DNA of 64,000 bases from CAVVWJ01 sp035695405. Lineage in GTDB: Bacteria > Gemmatimonadota > Gemmatimonadetes > Gemmatimonadales > GWC2-71-9. Positions 42,562 to 49,867 of the stretch are shown piece after piece (position 1 is the first letter of the stretch; the number at the start of each line of letters is the position of its first letter). The stretch is from contig DASSED010000157.1 of assembly GCA_035695405.1 (NCBI GenBank), positions 1 through 64,000 on the forward strand. Direction: 5' to 3'. A program made the position numbers and the translations under genes. Below the pieces are notes generated by a model. That model saw only the letters and a list, made by a program, of their open reading frames with translations, did not search any database and was not told the origin of the DNA.

Positions 42562-43755
42562 CTACTCCTGCCGCAAACCCCGACTCACCGGATAGAGCAC
42601 CCGCCGCACCAGACGATCCGCCATCTGTCGCACGACCTCGCGCTGCGAAGGGGAGATGTCGCCCAATTGGTCCAGCGCCCGGTTGGATTCCTCCTCCGCC
42701 AGCTGAATGCCGAGGCGATGCAACTCCGCCAAACGAGGCGCCACGGCGTGGCCCCGAAGACTCAATCCCAGTCTTGCCAGCTCATCGTCGATCAACCGCT
42801 CCGCCTCGAGCAGCGCCTCAGAGGCAGCGGCCGCGGCCGGGCAGCAAAGCCGCTGGAGATCGTCCAGATCGAAGAGCTCGACACCGATGATGTTGCGGGC
42901 GGTTGGTTCCACGTTGCGGGGAATGCCGAGGTCAATGACCGACAGTTTCCAGTTGGCCCGAGGAGCCATGACCCGGTCCAGATCCGCGTGACTGACAACC
43001 GGATGGGCCGAAGAGGTTGCGACGATCAGGAGATCAGCGTTTCCTATAGCCCTCGCTGACTGCTCCATCCCGGCGATTGAGGCTCCCCAGGCCTGGGCCA
43101 GTGTCCGTGAGCGCTCCGGCCGGCGGCAGAGCAAAGCGACATTCCTGACTCCGCGCTCCTGGAGTGCCCGGAGAATCCCTTCCGCCGCCTCTCCTGCCCC
43201 CATCACCACAACCACCTTCTCATCCCGTCCGCCGTCCCACTGATCGGCAATAAGTCCCACTGCGGCGGAGCTCACCGAAGCGGGGTGACGTCCCAGGACA
43301 GTCTCGCGGCGCACCCGGCGGCCGGCACTGAGAGCCGCAGAAAAGATGAGATCCATCTCCCGGGTGGTGGTGCCCTCGGCTCGAGCCGCATCGTACGCCC
43401 GCCGCACCTGGCCCAGAATTTCGGTCTCCCCCAGCACCTGCGAGTCGAGTCCTGCCGCGACTACGAAGAGGTGACGGATCGCGGCCGTTCCATCCAGACG
43501 AACGAGGTTGCTCACGGCATCTGCGCCTCGTGCTCGAGCGAGGCTACGGAGCCATGCGTCACCATCCTGCTCGCCGGTCCAGTAGTACTCCACCCGGTTG
43601 CAGGTAGAGAGAACGATGGCGGTCTGGCCGGCGAGACGTGACCGCTGTAGCAGCGCAGCGGTATCGGCCCGGGTAAGGGCATACCGTTCGCGCTCCTCAA
43701 CCCTGGCCGTATGGTGGCTTATGCCAACGAGATGGAATGATGGCTCTGGCCTCAC
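42562..43755 (-). CDS. hemA: Glutamyl-tRNA reductase
   Basis: 397-residue enzyme that reduces glutamyl-tRNA to glutamate semialdehyde, the first step of the C5 heme pathway. Nucleophile Cys52 lies in 'VLSTCNRVEYYW'. The family segments 'HLFVVAAGLDSQVLGETEIL' and 'GQVRRAYDAARAEGTT' follow, then the NADPH-binding 'VVVMGAGEAAEGILRALQ', and a helical dimerisation domain at the C-terminus. It starts at GTG 43755. No hemB, hemC or hemL is in the window. Its tail-to-tail placement with hemH makes this a small heme-synthesis pair of genes, each with its own promoter. Confidence 0.94.
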   Translation of the reverse strand: MRPEPSFHLVGISHHTARVEERERYALTRADTAALLQRSRLAGQTAIVLSTCNRVEYYWTGEQDGDAWLRSLARARGADAVSNLVRLDGTAAIRHLFVVAAGLDSQVLGETEILGQVRRAYDAARAEGTTTREMDLIFSAALSAGRRVRRETVLGRHPASVSSAAVGLIADQWDGGRDEKVVVVMGAGEAAEGILRALQERGVRNVALLCRRPERSRTLAQAWGASIAGMEQSARAIGNADLLIVATSSAHPVVSHADLDRVMAPRANWKLSVIDLGIPRNVEPTARNIIGVELFDLDDLQRLCCPAAAAASEALLEAERLIDDELARLGLSLRGHAVAPRLAELHRLGIQLAEEESNRALDQLGDISPSQREVVRQMADRLVRRVLYPVSRGLRQE

Positions 43756-43799
43756 ATCACAACGGTAGGATTTCTCGTGAGGGCTTACAATCCGCGCTG

Positions 43800-43820
43800 C
43801 TACGGAGTCGGGTTCCGTAG
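43800..43820. promoter_or_regulatory. Short perfect hairpin upstream of hemA
   Basis: CTACGGA (43800-43806) and TCCGTAG (43814-43820) form a 7-bp stem with a 7-base loop, about 45 bases before the hemA GTG on the minus strand. It could lie in the hemA leader; function unknown. Confidence 0.3.
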
Positions 43821-43830
43821 TATCCCGGAG

Positions 43831-43860
43831 AAAACCACACCCCGGAGGGCCGGGGTGTGG
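43831..43860 (-). terminator. Terminator of the hsp20 gene
   Basis: CCACACCCCGG (43835-43845) and CCGGGGTGTGG (43850-43860) pair perfectly over 11 bp with a 4-base loop; reading on the minus strand the stem is followed by TTTT. It lies 26 bases after the hsp20 stop codon. Confidence 0.75.
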
Positions 43861-43885
43861 AGGTTACACCTGATCTCCAGTGCAG

Positions 43886-44470
43886 TTATCGCTGATTACG
43901 GCCGCCGTTGCCGACTTCCTCTGCCTCGGCGCGAGATGCACGAGAGGTGCTGCCCTGCTTCGTGGAACCAGGGGCCTGATTTTCCTTTTGAGTGCGAACC
44001 TGGGTTGCTCCGCTCCCGGAAGCGTTGACCCGAATCTCCCTCGGGCGAGCCCGCTCTGACTTGCGGATGGTGACGTCGAGCAGGCCGTTCTCGAAGCTGG
44101 CTTCGATCCGGTCCGGATCAACCGTGTTGGGGAGCACGAACGTGCGCTCGAACGTGCCGTAGATCCGCTCGATCCGATGGACTCGCTCGTTGTTCTCCTC
44201 CGATTCCTGCTTCTTCTCGCCCCGAATGGTCAGAACATTGTTCTCCAGCGAGATGCGAACGTCATCGGGATCGATGCCCGGAAGCTCCATAGAGATCCGG
44301 ATGCTGTCCTTGTCCTCCGATACATCCGTGGCCGGAAGCCAATTGGCACTCAGGATGTTGCCACCCTGTTCGGAAAACGGCAGACCGCTGAAAGCCTCGT
44401 CCAGAATCCGGTTCAGCCGCTGAAGTCCAAAGAAATTGGCGGGGTTTTCACGCCGAGTGATTGATGCCAT
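43886..44470 (-). CDS. Small heat-shock protein (Hsp20/alpha-crystallin family)
   Basis: 194-residue ATP-independent chaperone that holds unfolding proteins. The alpha-crystallin domain covers about 45-140: 'DSIRISMELPGIDPDDVRIS', 'VLTIRGEKKQESEENNERVH', 'GTFERTFVLPNTVDPDRIEA' and 'FENGLLDVTIRK'. The C-terminal anchoring I-x-V motif appears as 'EIRV' near 148, followed by a long polar tail of about 45 residues, longer than usual. The frame opens at 44614, but ATG 44470 has AGGAGG right upstream. A terminator follows. A palindrome about 105 bases before the start may be its operator. Confidence 0.92.
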   Translation of the reverse strand: MASITRRENPANFFGLQRLNRILDEAFSGLPFSEQGGNILSANWLPATDVSEDKDSIRISMELPGIDPDDVRISLENNVLTIRGEKKQESEENNERVHRIERIYGTFERTFVLPNTVDPDRIEASFENGLLDVTIRKSERARPREIRVNASGSGATQVRTQKENQAPGSTKQGSTSRASRAEAEEVGNGGRNQR

Positions 44471-44575
44471 GACTCCTCCTGTCAAATACAATCCAGAGTT
44501 TGCCCGATGATGGTTATGGCCGACTGCTGGCAATCGACAGAAGCAGTCCGCGTGCCATCCTAAGGGGGCTTTCAC

Positions 44576-44588
44576 CGCCAATTTGGCG
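44576..44588. promoter_or_regulatory. Palindrome upstream of hsp20
   Basis: CGCCAATTTGGCG is a 13-base palindrome with a single central base, about 105 bases upstream of the hsp20 ATG. Possible regulator site; no matching sigma-32 promoter is convincing nearby. Confidence 0.3.
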
Positions 44589-44659
44589 CAAGGAAATCCG
44601 CCGCTGGCAGACACCTGGAACCATTTGTCCAGTCTGGTAACAGCCTACGACATGAGGTT

Positions 44660-45133
44660 TTACCGGCTCGAGCTCTTGACTGCTCCCTGGTACATCGCAA
44701 TCAGGCGGCGCATTCGCTCGATGTGGCCCGGCAACTTGGACCGGTCCAGGGTTGCCGTGGTTCCGGCTCCACCGCCCAGCTCGTTCATAGCCGAGTCGCG
44801 CAGCGTCCTGAAGTCGCCGGAATCGGCGTATCCAGCCCGATAGAGGTCGGCGGCCATGGAGTTTACCAAGTCTCCCGCCAGGTTTTTGTAGGCGGTCAGG
44901 TTATTGGGATCCACCGGTTGGCTTCCGGAAGCCATCAAGTTCAGTTGATTCTGCACTGCCGGGATGAGTCTGGGCGCCTGGAGCTCGGCACCACTATTGG
45001 TCCCCTCCACGCCCGCAGTCTTGGCACTGCTGTCGGAATCAGCGGTGTACGCGGAGGCCGATGCATTTCCGGCGTGTTCGCGCGAGCAGCCGAGCAGAAG
45101 CAGGCCGGCCGCCAGCATAAGAGCTCGTTGCAT
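44660..45133 (-). CDS. Small lipoprotein, 157 aa
   Basis: Not recognised. Lipobox LLLGC near residues 12-16 after a short hydrophobic stretch ('ALMLAAGLLLLGC'). The mature region is Ser/Ala-rich for about 30 residues, then helical ('NLAGDLVNSMAADLYRAGYA', 'LPGHIERMRRLIAMYQGAVK'). The frame extends to 45208, but ATG 45133 has AAGGAG 6 bases upstream and starts the lipoprotein signal. It lies 82 bases downstream of the ChaN/EreA-like gene on the same strand and may be cotranscribed. Function unknown. Confidence 0.7.
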   Translation of the reverse strand: MQRALMLAAGLLLLGCSREHAGNASASAYTADSDSSAKTAGVEGTNSGAELQAPRLIPAVQNQLNLMASGSQPVDPNNLTAYKNLAGDLVNSMAADLYRAGYADSGDFRTLRDSAMNELGGGAGTTATLDRSKLPGHIERMRRLIAMYQGAVKSSSR

Positions 45134-45215
45134 ACCCACTCCTTTGCGCCTCAGGTTCTCCGCAGCAATCAACCATCCCTCCGGATGAGGGTCGGTGTTC
45201 CCGCTCACCCGACGG

Positions 45216-46226
45216 TCAGTGAATCAGGGTTATGGGTGTGGGCCGCCCGATGAGGAGCATGGCGTCTACCGCCCGGCGAAGGGCAAAGCGGGAGGGCCAG
45301 AACTCCAGATGAAAACCCTCCTGCTCCACATCGTACACCGGCTCTCGGACAGCATCGGTTGTGCTATCCAGTTGAGTGGCGAAGGTTGCGCTCCGCTTAC
45401 CCATCAGGAAGTCGTACATGCGAGTGGCGGGCAGGCCACCCTCCTGCCGGGCATCGGTGAGAATGCTATACAGCTGGGTGCTATCCTGCGTGAGGTACCC
45501 GGCGAACCAGTGATCGAACCGATCATGGACCCGGCCCAACCGGACCTCTCCTCCGATCTCCTTCAGTCCGTGATAGCCTCCCATGAAGATGAGCACCCGC
45601 CACTCGGGATGCTCCCGAACCACCTTCTCGAACCCTTGTGCCATCCACACGTCCCGGTTGACGAAGCCACCGGTGGCCATATGCTCCGTGAGCGGTGCGA
45701 TGGGCCAGCCTCGGAGATCGGCGGCCAGTATGTGGACTCGATGTGCCGGATGCTTGGCGTTCCAGTGATACACCGCGCGATAGATCCCCAGGTATTCGAG
45801 ACTGACGCCCCAGTGGGAGCGCAGCGTTCGGGGATGGTTCAGCAAGATAGAGGTGTCTTCGGGCTGGGAAGCGAGATAGTGGTCGATCCATTCCTGCTGC
45901 TCGGAGGCCACCTCCAGCGCGAGCAGGTCGATCGAATACTGGCTGTTCTGTCCCCGGATGAGCTGCGCGACTAGCAGCTTGGGCTCGGCGATCGGGTGGA
46001 TATCGCCCAGAAAGACTATCTGATGTTGGCTGAGGGCCTGCTGGACGAACGATAGCGGATCGGAGGGAGGTAGAGCGGAGAAGGCGGAAAGAGGGGAAGC
46101 GGAAATAGAAAGCAAGCGGAAAGAGCGGAAAAGGCGGAAAAGGCGAAGTGGAAGAAAGCGCGGACGAATAGACGGAGCACTGCTGGGGTTCAAACAGACT
46201 TTCCTGGCGTTTGCGTTGTCCGACAT
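45216..46226 (-). CDS. ChaN/EreA-like protein (heme-uptake Tiki superfamily candidate)
   Basis: 336 residues. 'HQIVFLGDIHPIAEPKLLVA' near the start of the core, 'IDLLALEVASEQQEWIDHYL', 'RVHILAADLRGWPIA' and 'WRVLIFMGGYHGLKEIG' fit the ChaN-like/EreA-like group, whose members bind heme or act as esterases or metalloproteases. The assignment is from motif style and is moderate only. The first 60 residues are Arg/Phe/Leu/Ser-rich and come from a purine-rich DNA tract that looks like repeat sequence; they could be a weak signal peptide, and no other start is available before the core. Nearness to hemA and hemH fits a heme link but does not prove it. Confidence 0.6.
   Translation of the reverse strand: MSDNANARKVCLNPSSAPSIRPRFLPLRLFRLFRSFRLLSISASPLSAFSALPPSDPLSFVQQALSQHQIVFLGDIHPIAEPKLLVAQLIRGQNSQYSIDLLALEVASEQQEWIDHYLASQPEDTSILLNHPRTLRSHWGVSLEYLGIYRAVYHWNAKHPAHRVHILAADLRGWPIAPLTEHMATGGFVNRDVWMAQGFEKVVREHPEWRVLIFMGGYHGLKEIGGEVRLGRVHDRFDHWFAGYLTQDSTQLYSILTDARQEGGLPATRMYDFLMGKRSATFATQLDSTTDAVREPVYDVEQEGFHLEFWPSRFALRRAVDAMLLIGRPTPITLIH
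46058..46165. repeat. Purine-rich GGCGGAAA tract
   Basis: Runs of GGAAGCGGAAA, AAGGCGGAAA and similar direct repeats on the plus strand, covering the 5' part of the ChaN/EreA-like gene. A related tract in opposite orientation is at 46241-46308. Confidence 0.45.
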
Positions 46227-46240
46227 GTCCGCTATTTACC

Positions 46241-46308
46241 GCTCCTTCCGCTTCGGTGCTCCGCTTCTGTTTTTCCGCCTTCCGCTTCTCTTCGTCCGCC
46301 TCTCTTAC
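46241..46308. repeat. Pyrimidine-rich tract, inverted partner of 46058-46165
   Basis: TTCCGCTT, TTTTCCGCC and TTCCGCTTCTCTTCG words; the reverse complement has the same GCGGAA style as the tract at 46058-46165. It fills the spacer between the ChaN/EreA-like gene start and the kinase gene end. Confidence 0.45.
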
Positions 46309-47414
46309 CTCCGAAACAACTTCCCCAGCATACCGGTGTTCAAGACCGATTCGAAGGCGTGTCCCAGTTCCTCCATGCTGCCATACCGCCCGGCTGGGTC
46401 GACCGTCAGCGCCTTGCTGATCACCGCCTCCAGCTTGGCCGGGAGGTCTGCCCGCGCGTCTCGCAGCCGGAGCGGCGCTCCCCGCAATCGGGCTATCATC
46501 GTTTCCTGAGCGCTCTTCCCGGCGAATGGGAGCTGTCCGGTAAACAGCTCGAACGCGAGCACGGCGAGGGCATACACATCGCTACGCCCGTCGAGTGGCT
46601 TTCCCCGGATCTGCTCGGGGCTCATGAACTCCGGGGTGCCGAGGACGATGCCCGTAGCGGTGAGCTTCACCACGTCGGGACCTGCCCGACGCTCCTTGGC
46701 CAGTCCGAAATCCATCACTACCGCCCGGAAACCGGTAGGCATGGTGGGGTCGGGCACCAGCATCACGTTTTCCGGCTTCAGGTCACGATGAATGATCTGG
46801 AGGTCGTGAGCGTGGGCCAACCCGTGGCACACCTGAACCAGGAGCGGGATGCCATCGGCCACTGAAAACGGACCACGACGGGACTCGTGCTCGCTCAGCG
46901 GCTCGCCTTCCAGGTAAGGCATCACCAGGTAGATCAGATGCTCCGGGGTCTCCCCCAGCCGAAGAATGGGACAGACGTTGGGGTGATTGAGGCGGGTGGC
47001 AATGGTGGCTTCGCGGCGCAGGCGCTCCACCGAGGCGGGATCACGGGAGAGCCGGGGGATGAGGATCTTGACCGCGACCGCCTTCCCGGTTCCGATCTCC
47101 TGAGCCTGATAGACGTAGGACATGCCGCCTTCGCCCAGTTTCCGCGCGATCTGATAGCGCTGATCCAGCACTTGTCCCGTGAGCGACGCGACCCGCGCGT
47201 TCAGCTTCTCTTGAATCGCGCGCTCCTCGTCCCACTCCAGCGGGGGCCGGCCCTCCGCCGAATCGCGCGAGCGGTTCATCCGACCGGCCGGAACGACCGG
47301 AGCAGGGGCCTCGGCCGAGACGTCACTCTCGACCAGCAGCGATCCGTCTTTCACGCAGAACCGGGCGGGTGCGGCGTATGTGGATTGGCAGCGCGGGCAA
47401 CGCCGGTTACTCAA
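46305..47414 (-). CDS. Soluble Hanks-type Ser/Thr protein kinase with N-terminal zinc ribbon
   Basis: 369 residues. A short Cys knuckle, 'CPRCQSTYAAPARFCVKDG' (6-24), opens the protein, then a linker and the kinase domain: Gly-rich loop 'KLGEGGMSYVYQA' (about 92), Lys116 in 'AVAVKILIP', catalytic 'HRDLKPENVM' with Asp211, metal-binding 'DFGLA' (235-239), and 'GTPEFMSPEQIRG'. There is no transmembrane segment or PASTA domain, so it is a cytoplasmic kinase. Its ATG shares four bases with the stop of the diguanylate cyclase gene, so it is the last gene of a coupled three-gene set. Targets are unknown. Confidence 0.93.
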   Translation of the reverse strand: MSNRRCPRCQSTYAAPARFCVKDGSLLVESDVSAEAPAPVVPAGRMNRSRDSAEGRPPLEWDEERAIQEKLNARVASLTGQVLDQRYQIARKLGEGGMSYVYQAQEIGTGKAVAVKILIPRLSRDPASVERLRREATIATRLNHPNVCPILRLGETPEHLIYLVMPYLEGEPLSEHESRRGPFSVADGIPLLVQVCHGLAHAHDLQIIHRDLKPENVMLVPDPTMPTGFRAVVMDFGLAKERRAGPDVVKLTATGIVLGTPEFMSPEQIRGKPLDGRSDVYALAVLAFELFTGQLPFAGKSAQETMIARLRGAPLRLRDARADLPAKLEAVISKALTVDPAGRYGSMEELGHAFESVLNTGMLGKLFRR

Positions 47415-48841
47415 TCGCGGAACCGATTCCGGCCGTCGCTCTTGGCCCGGTACAGATGGGTATCCGCCAGCCGGAGGAGCGATTCACCGTCGCTCACCCG
47501 CTCGTCGGGATAGGATGCGATGCCGATGCTGATGGTCACTCGGACTGGCTTTCCCGGCTCGCCAAAGTCGTGGGTCGAGACCCGCCGCAGAATTCGCTCG
47601 GCGAAGTTCCGGGACTCGGCGCTGGTTGTCTCGGGCAGCAGGACCACGAACTCTTCGCCCCCGTAGCGCGCCACGATGTCGACGGAGCGCTGTTCCCGCT
47701 TCAACAGGTTGGCCAGCTGCTTCAACACCCGGTCGCCCACCAGATGGCCGTAGGTGTCGTTGATTTGCTTGAAGTTGTCGATGTCCACCATCATGCCGGT
47801 CAGCATGGTGGCATAGCGGGCGGCCCGATCCATCTCCTGCTCCAGCTTGTCCATCATGGCGCGGCGGTTGAAGCAGTTGGTCAGCGGATCGGTCTCGGCC
47901 AGATGCCGCATCTGTTCCTGGCCCAGCACGGCGTTCTCCAAATCATACGCCCGCTCCAGGGCAGCCACCGCCGCGATGATCACCTCCTCGGCGAACTGCA
48001 CATCGGTTTCATTGAGCGGCGGATCGTCACTGGTAGTGCGGAGGAAGAAGACGCCGGCGGGCCGCTCGCGCAGGGAAAATCGGATCGCGACGGCTGAGCT
48101 GGTCTGAACCGGCCGCCCCTCGGCCGACCACTCCTCCCGGACTTCCTCATACAGTGGATCGGTCTGGACATCCCGGACCAGAACGACCTCACCGGTCGTC
48201 ATGGCGTGGCGGATTTCGGGATACCGTTTGAGCTCCACTGCAAGATTGTGTAGCGTCGGATTCTCGAAAGCGGCGACGACGATCCCGCTCTCCTCGTCCT
48301 GACCCGCGATGATGATGGAGCAGCGGGCGATGCTCAGAGCCTGCGCCACCCTTCGTACCAGAATCCCGTAGATCTCTTCCGGCTTGAGGGAGGCGGTAAC
48401 CTCCTGCATGATGTCCATCATCTCGGAGCGGGATCGGGCCTCGGCTCGAGCCTGGTTCAATTCCCGTCCCACTCTCAGATGAGCCTTCACCCGGGCCAGC
48501 AGCTCTCGCACCCGGAACGGCTTGGGGATGAAATCGGCCGCCCCCAGGCCAAGTGACCGGACCGTGGCCTCTTCCGGCGGCATCGAGGAGATCATGAGCA
48601 CCGGAAGATCCTTGAAGCGGGGATCGGACTTGACCCGCTGCAGCAGCTGGAGGCCGTCCACCTTGGGCATCATGATGTCGAGCAGCAGGAGATCGAACTG
48701 CTCCGCCGTCAGGTGCTCGAAGAGATGCTCGCCCCCGGGGGCGGTGAATACATCGTATCCATTTTCCTTGAGAATCCAGGAGAGCGTCCTTGAGAGGGCC
48801 TGATCGTCATCAGCTACCAGAATCTTGGGAGCGACGGTCAC
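47411..48841 (-). CDS. Response-regulator diguanylate cyclase (REC-GAF-GGDEF)
   Basis: 476 residues. Receiver domain 1-122 with acidic 'ADDDQAL' and phospho-acceptor Asp55 in 'LLLLDIMMPKVDG'; a GAF-like domain at about 145-295; then a GGDEF domain at about 310-475 with active motif GGEEF (394-398). An inhibitory RxxD site, RSVD (385-388), stands five residues before it, so product feedback by c-di-GMP is expected. It makes c-di-GMP from GTP when phosphorylated or when the GAF domain senses a ligand. Overlaps of four bases with both neighbours tie it to threonine dehydratase and to the kinase. No cognate histidine kinase is adjacent. Confidence 0.93.
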   Translation of the reverse strand: MTVAPKILVADDDQALSRTLSWILKENGYDVFTAPGGEHLFEHLTAEQFDLLLLDIMMPKVDGLQLLQRVKSDPRFKDLPVLMISSMPPEEATVRSLGLGAADFIPKPFRVRELLARVKAHLRVGRELNQARAEARSRSEMMDIMQEVTASLKPEEIYGILVRRVAQALSIARCSIIIAGQDEESGIVVAAFENPTLHNLAVELKRYPEIRHAMTTGEVVLVRDVQTDPLYEEVREEWSAEGRPVQTSSAVAIRFSLRERPAGVFFLRTTSDDPPLNETDVQFAEEVIIAAVAALERAYDLENAVLGQEQMRHLAETDPLTNCFNRRAMMDKLEQEMDRAARYATMLTGMMVDIDNFKQINDTYGHLVGDRVLKQLANLLKREQRSVDIVARYGGEEFVVLLPETTSAESRNFAERILRRVSTHDFGEPGKPVRVTISIGIASYPDERVSDGESLLRLADTHLYRAKSDGRNRFRD

Positions 48842-49848
48842 TGCCGCACCAGGCGCCGGAACAGATCGGGATCGACATTGCCGCCGCTGACCACCGCGAC
48901 GGTCGAGTTGGTAGGTTGGACTTTGCCGCTCAGGAGAGCCGCTGTGGTGATGGCGCCCGACGGCTCGGCGGTGATTCCCAGCTCGTGGTGCAGGAAGCTC
49001 ACACCGGCGGCAATCTCATCTTCGGTCAGCAGCACGGATTCATGCACCACACTGGACAGGATGGCAAAGGGAATGGTGCCGATGGCGAGCGGCAGCAGGC
49101 CGTCGGCCATGCTCTCGGTGCTCTCAAGCTGCACCGGTGTGCCCGCCTCCAGCGCCCGCGCGAGCTTGGGCGCTCCCACCGGCTCCACGCCGATGACCCT
49201 AACTCCAGGTTTGAGGGCGGAAACAGCCGCTGAGATTCCAGCGATCAGCCCGCCGCCGCCCACCGGTACCACGATGGTTTCGACCGATGGGCGATCCTCG
49301 AGTATCTCGAGGCCGCAGGTGCCCTGGCCGGCAATGACGTCGAGGCTCTCGTAGGGCGGTATCAGCACCAGGCCGCGCTCCTCCGCGATGAGCCGCGCCT
49401 TCTCATGGCGTTCCGTGGTCCGATTTCCGGCGATCACCACCTCGCCGCCGAGACGCTTGACGCCCTCCACCTTGATAGCGGGAGCTCGTTCCGGCATGAC
49501 TACGACGGCGGGGATACCGAGCACCCGGGCGGCGTAGGCCACCGCTTGGCCGTGGTTCCCACTGGAGTAGGTGATGACTCCGGATTGCCGTCGCGATACG
49601 GGGAGTCGGGATATGGCCGCGTAGGCTCCCCGGATTTTGAATGCCCCGACTGGCTGCAGCTGCTCACACTTGAGCGCAATTGGAATACCCAGGCGCTTGG
49701 CCAGGGACGGAGCATCGAGCAACGGCGTTCGTACGACTGTACCCTCGATGGCCTGGGCCGCCGCATGTATGGCCTCGAGCGACACGGCCGGCGGGGAATC
49801 CACGACTCCCCTGGGCGCTGGGGCCCGGCTATCGGCGGCTGAGGTCAT
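48838..49848 (-). CDS. Threonine/serine dehydratase (catabolic-type)
   Basis: 336-residue fold-II PLP enzyme that deaminates threonine to 2-oxobutanoate or serine to pyruvate. PLP lysine in 'VGAFKIRGAYAAI', phosphate-binding 'YSSGNHGQAVAYAA', and the Gly loop 'VVPVGGGGLIAGISAAV'. It lacks the C-terminal ACT-like domain of the biosynthetic enzyme, so it is the short form. Serine racemase-type activity is an alternative. First gene of the set with the diguanylate cyclase and kinase, 19 bases downstream of gyrA, so it may also be read from the gyrA promoter. Confidence 0.88.
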   Translation of the reverse strand: MTSAADSRAPAPRGVVDSPPAVSLEAIHAAAQAIEGTVVRTPLLDAPSLAKRLGIPIALKCEQLQPVGAFKIRGAYAAISRLPVSRRQSGVITYSSGNHGQAVAYAARVLGIPAVVVMPERAPAIKVEGVKRLGGEVVIAGNRTTERHEKARLIAEERGLVLIPPYESLDVIAGQGTCGLEILEDRPSVETIVVPVGGGGLIAGISAAVSALKPGVRVIGVEPVGAPKLARALEAGTPVQLESTESMADGLLPLAIGTIPFAILSSVVHESVLLTEDEIAAGVSFLHHELGITAEPSGAITTAALLSGKVQPTNSTVAVVSGGNVDPDLFRRLVRQ

Positions 49849-49867
49849 CGATAATCATAAACGAGCC

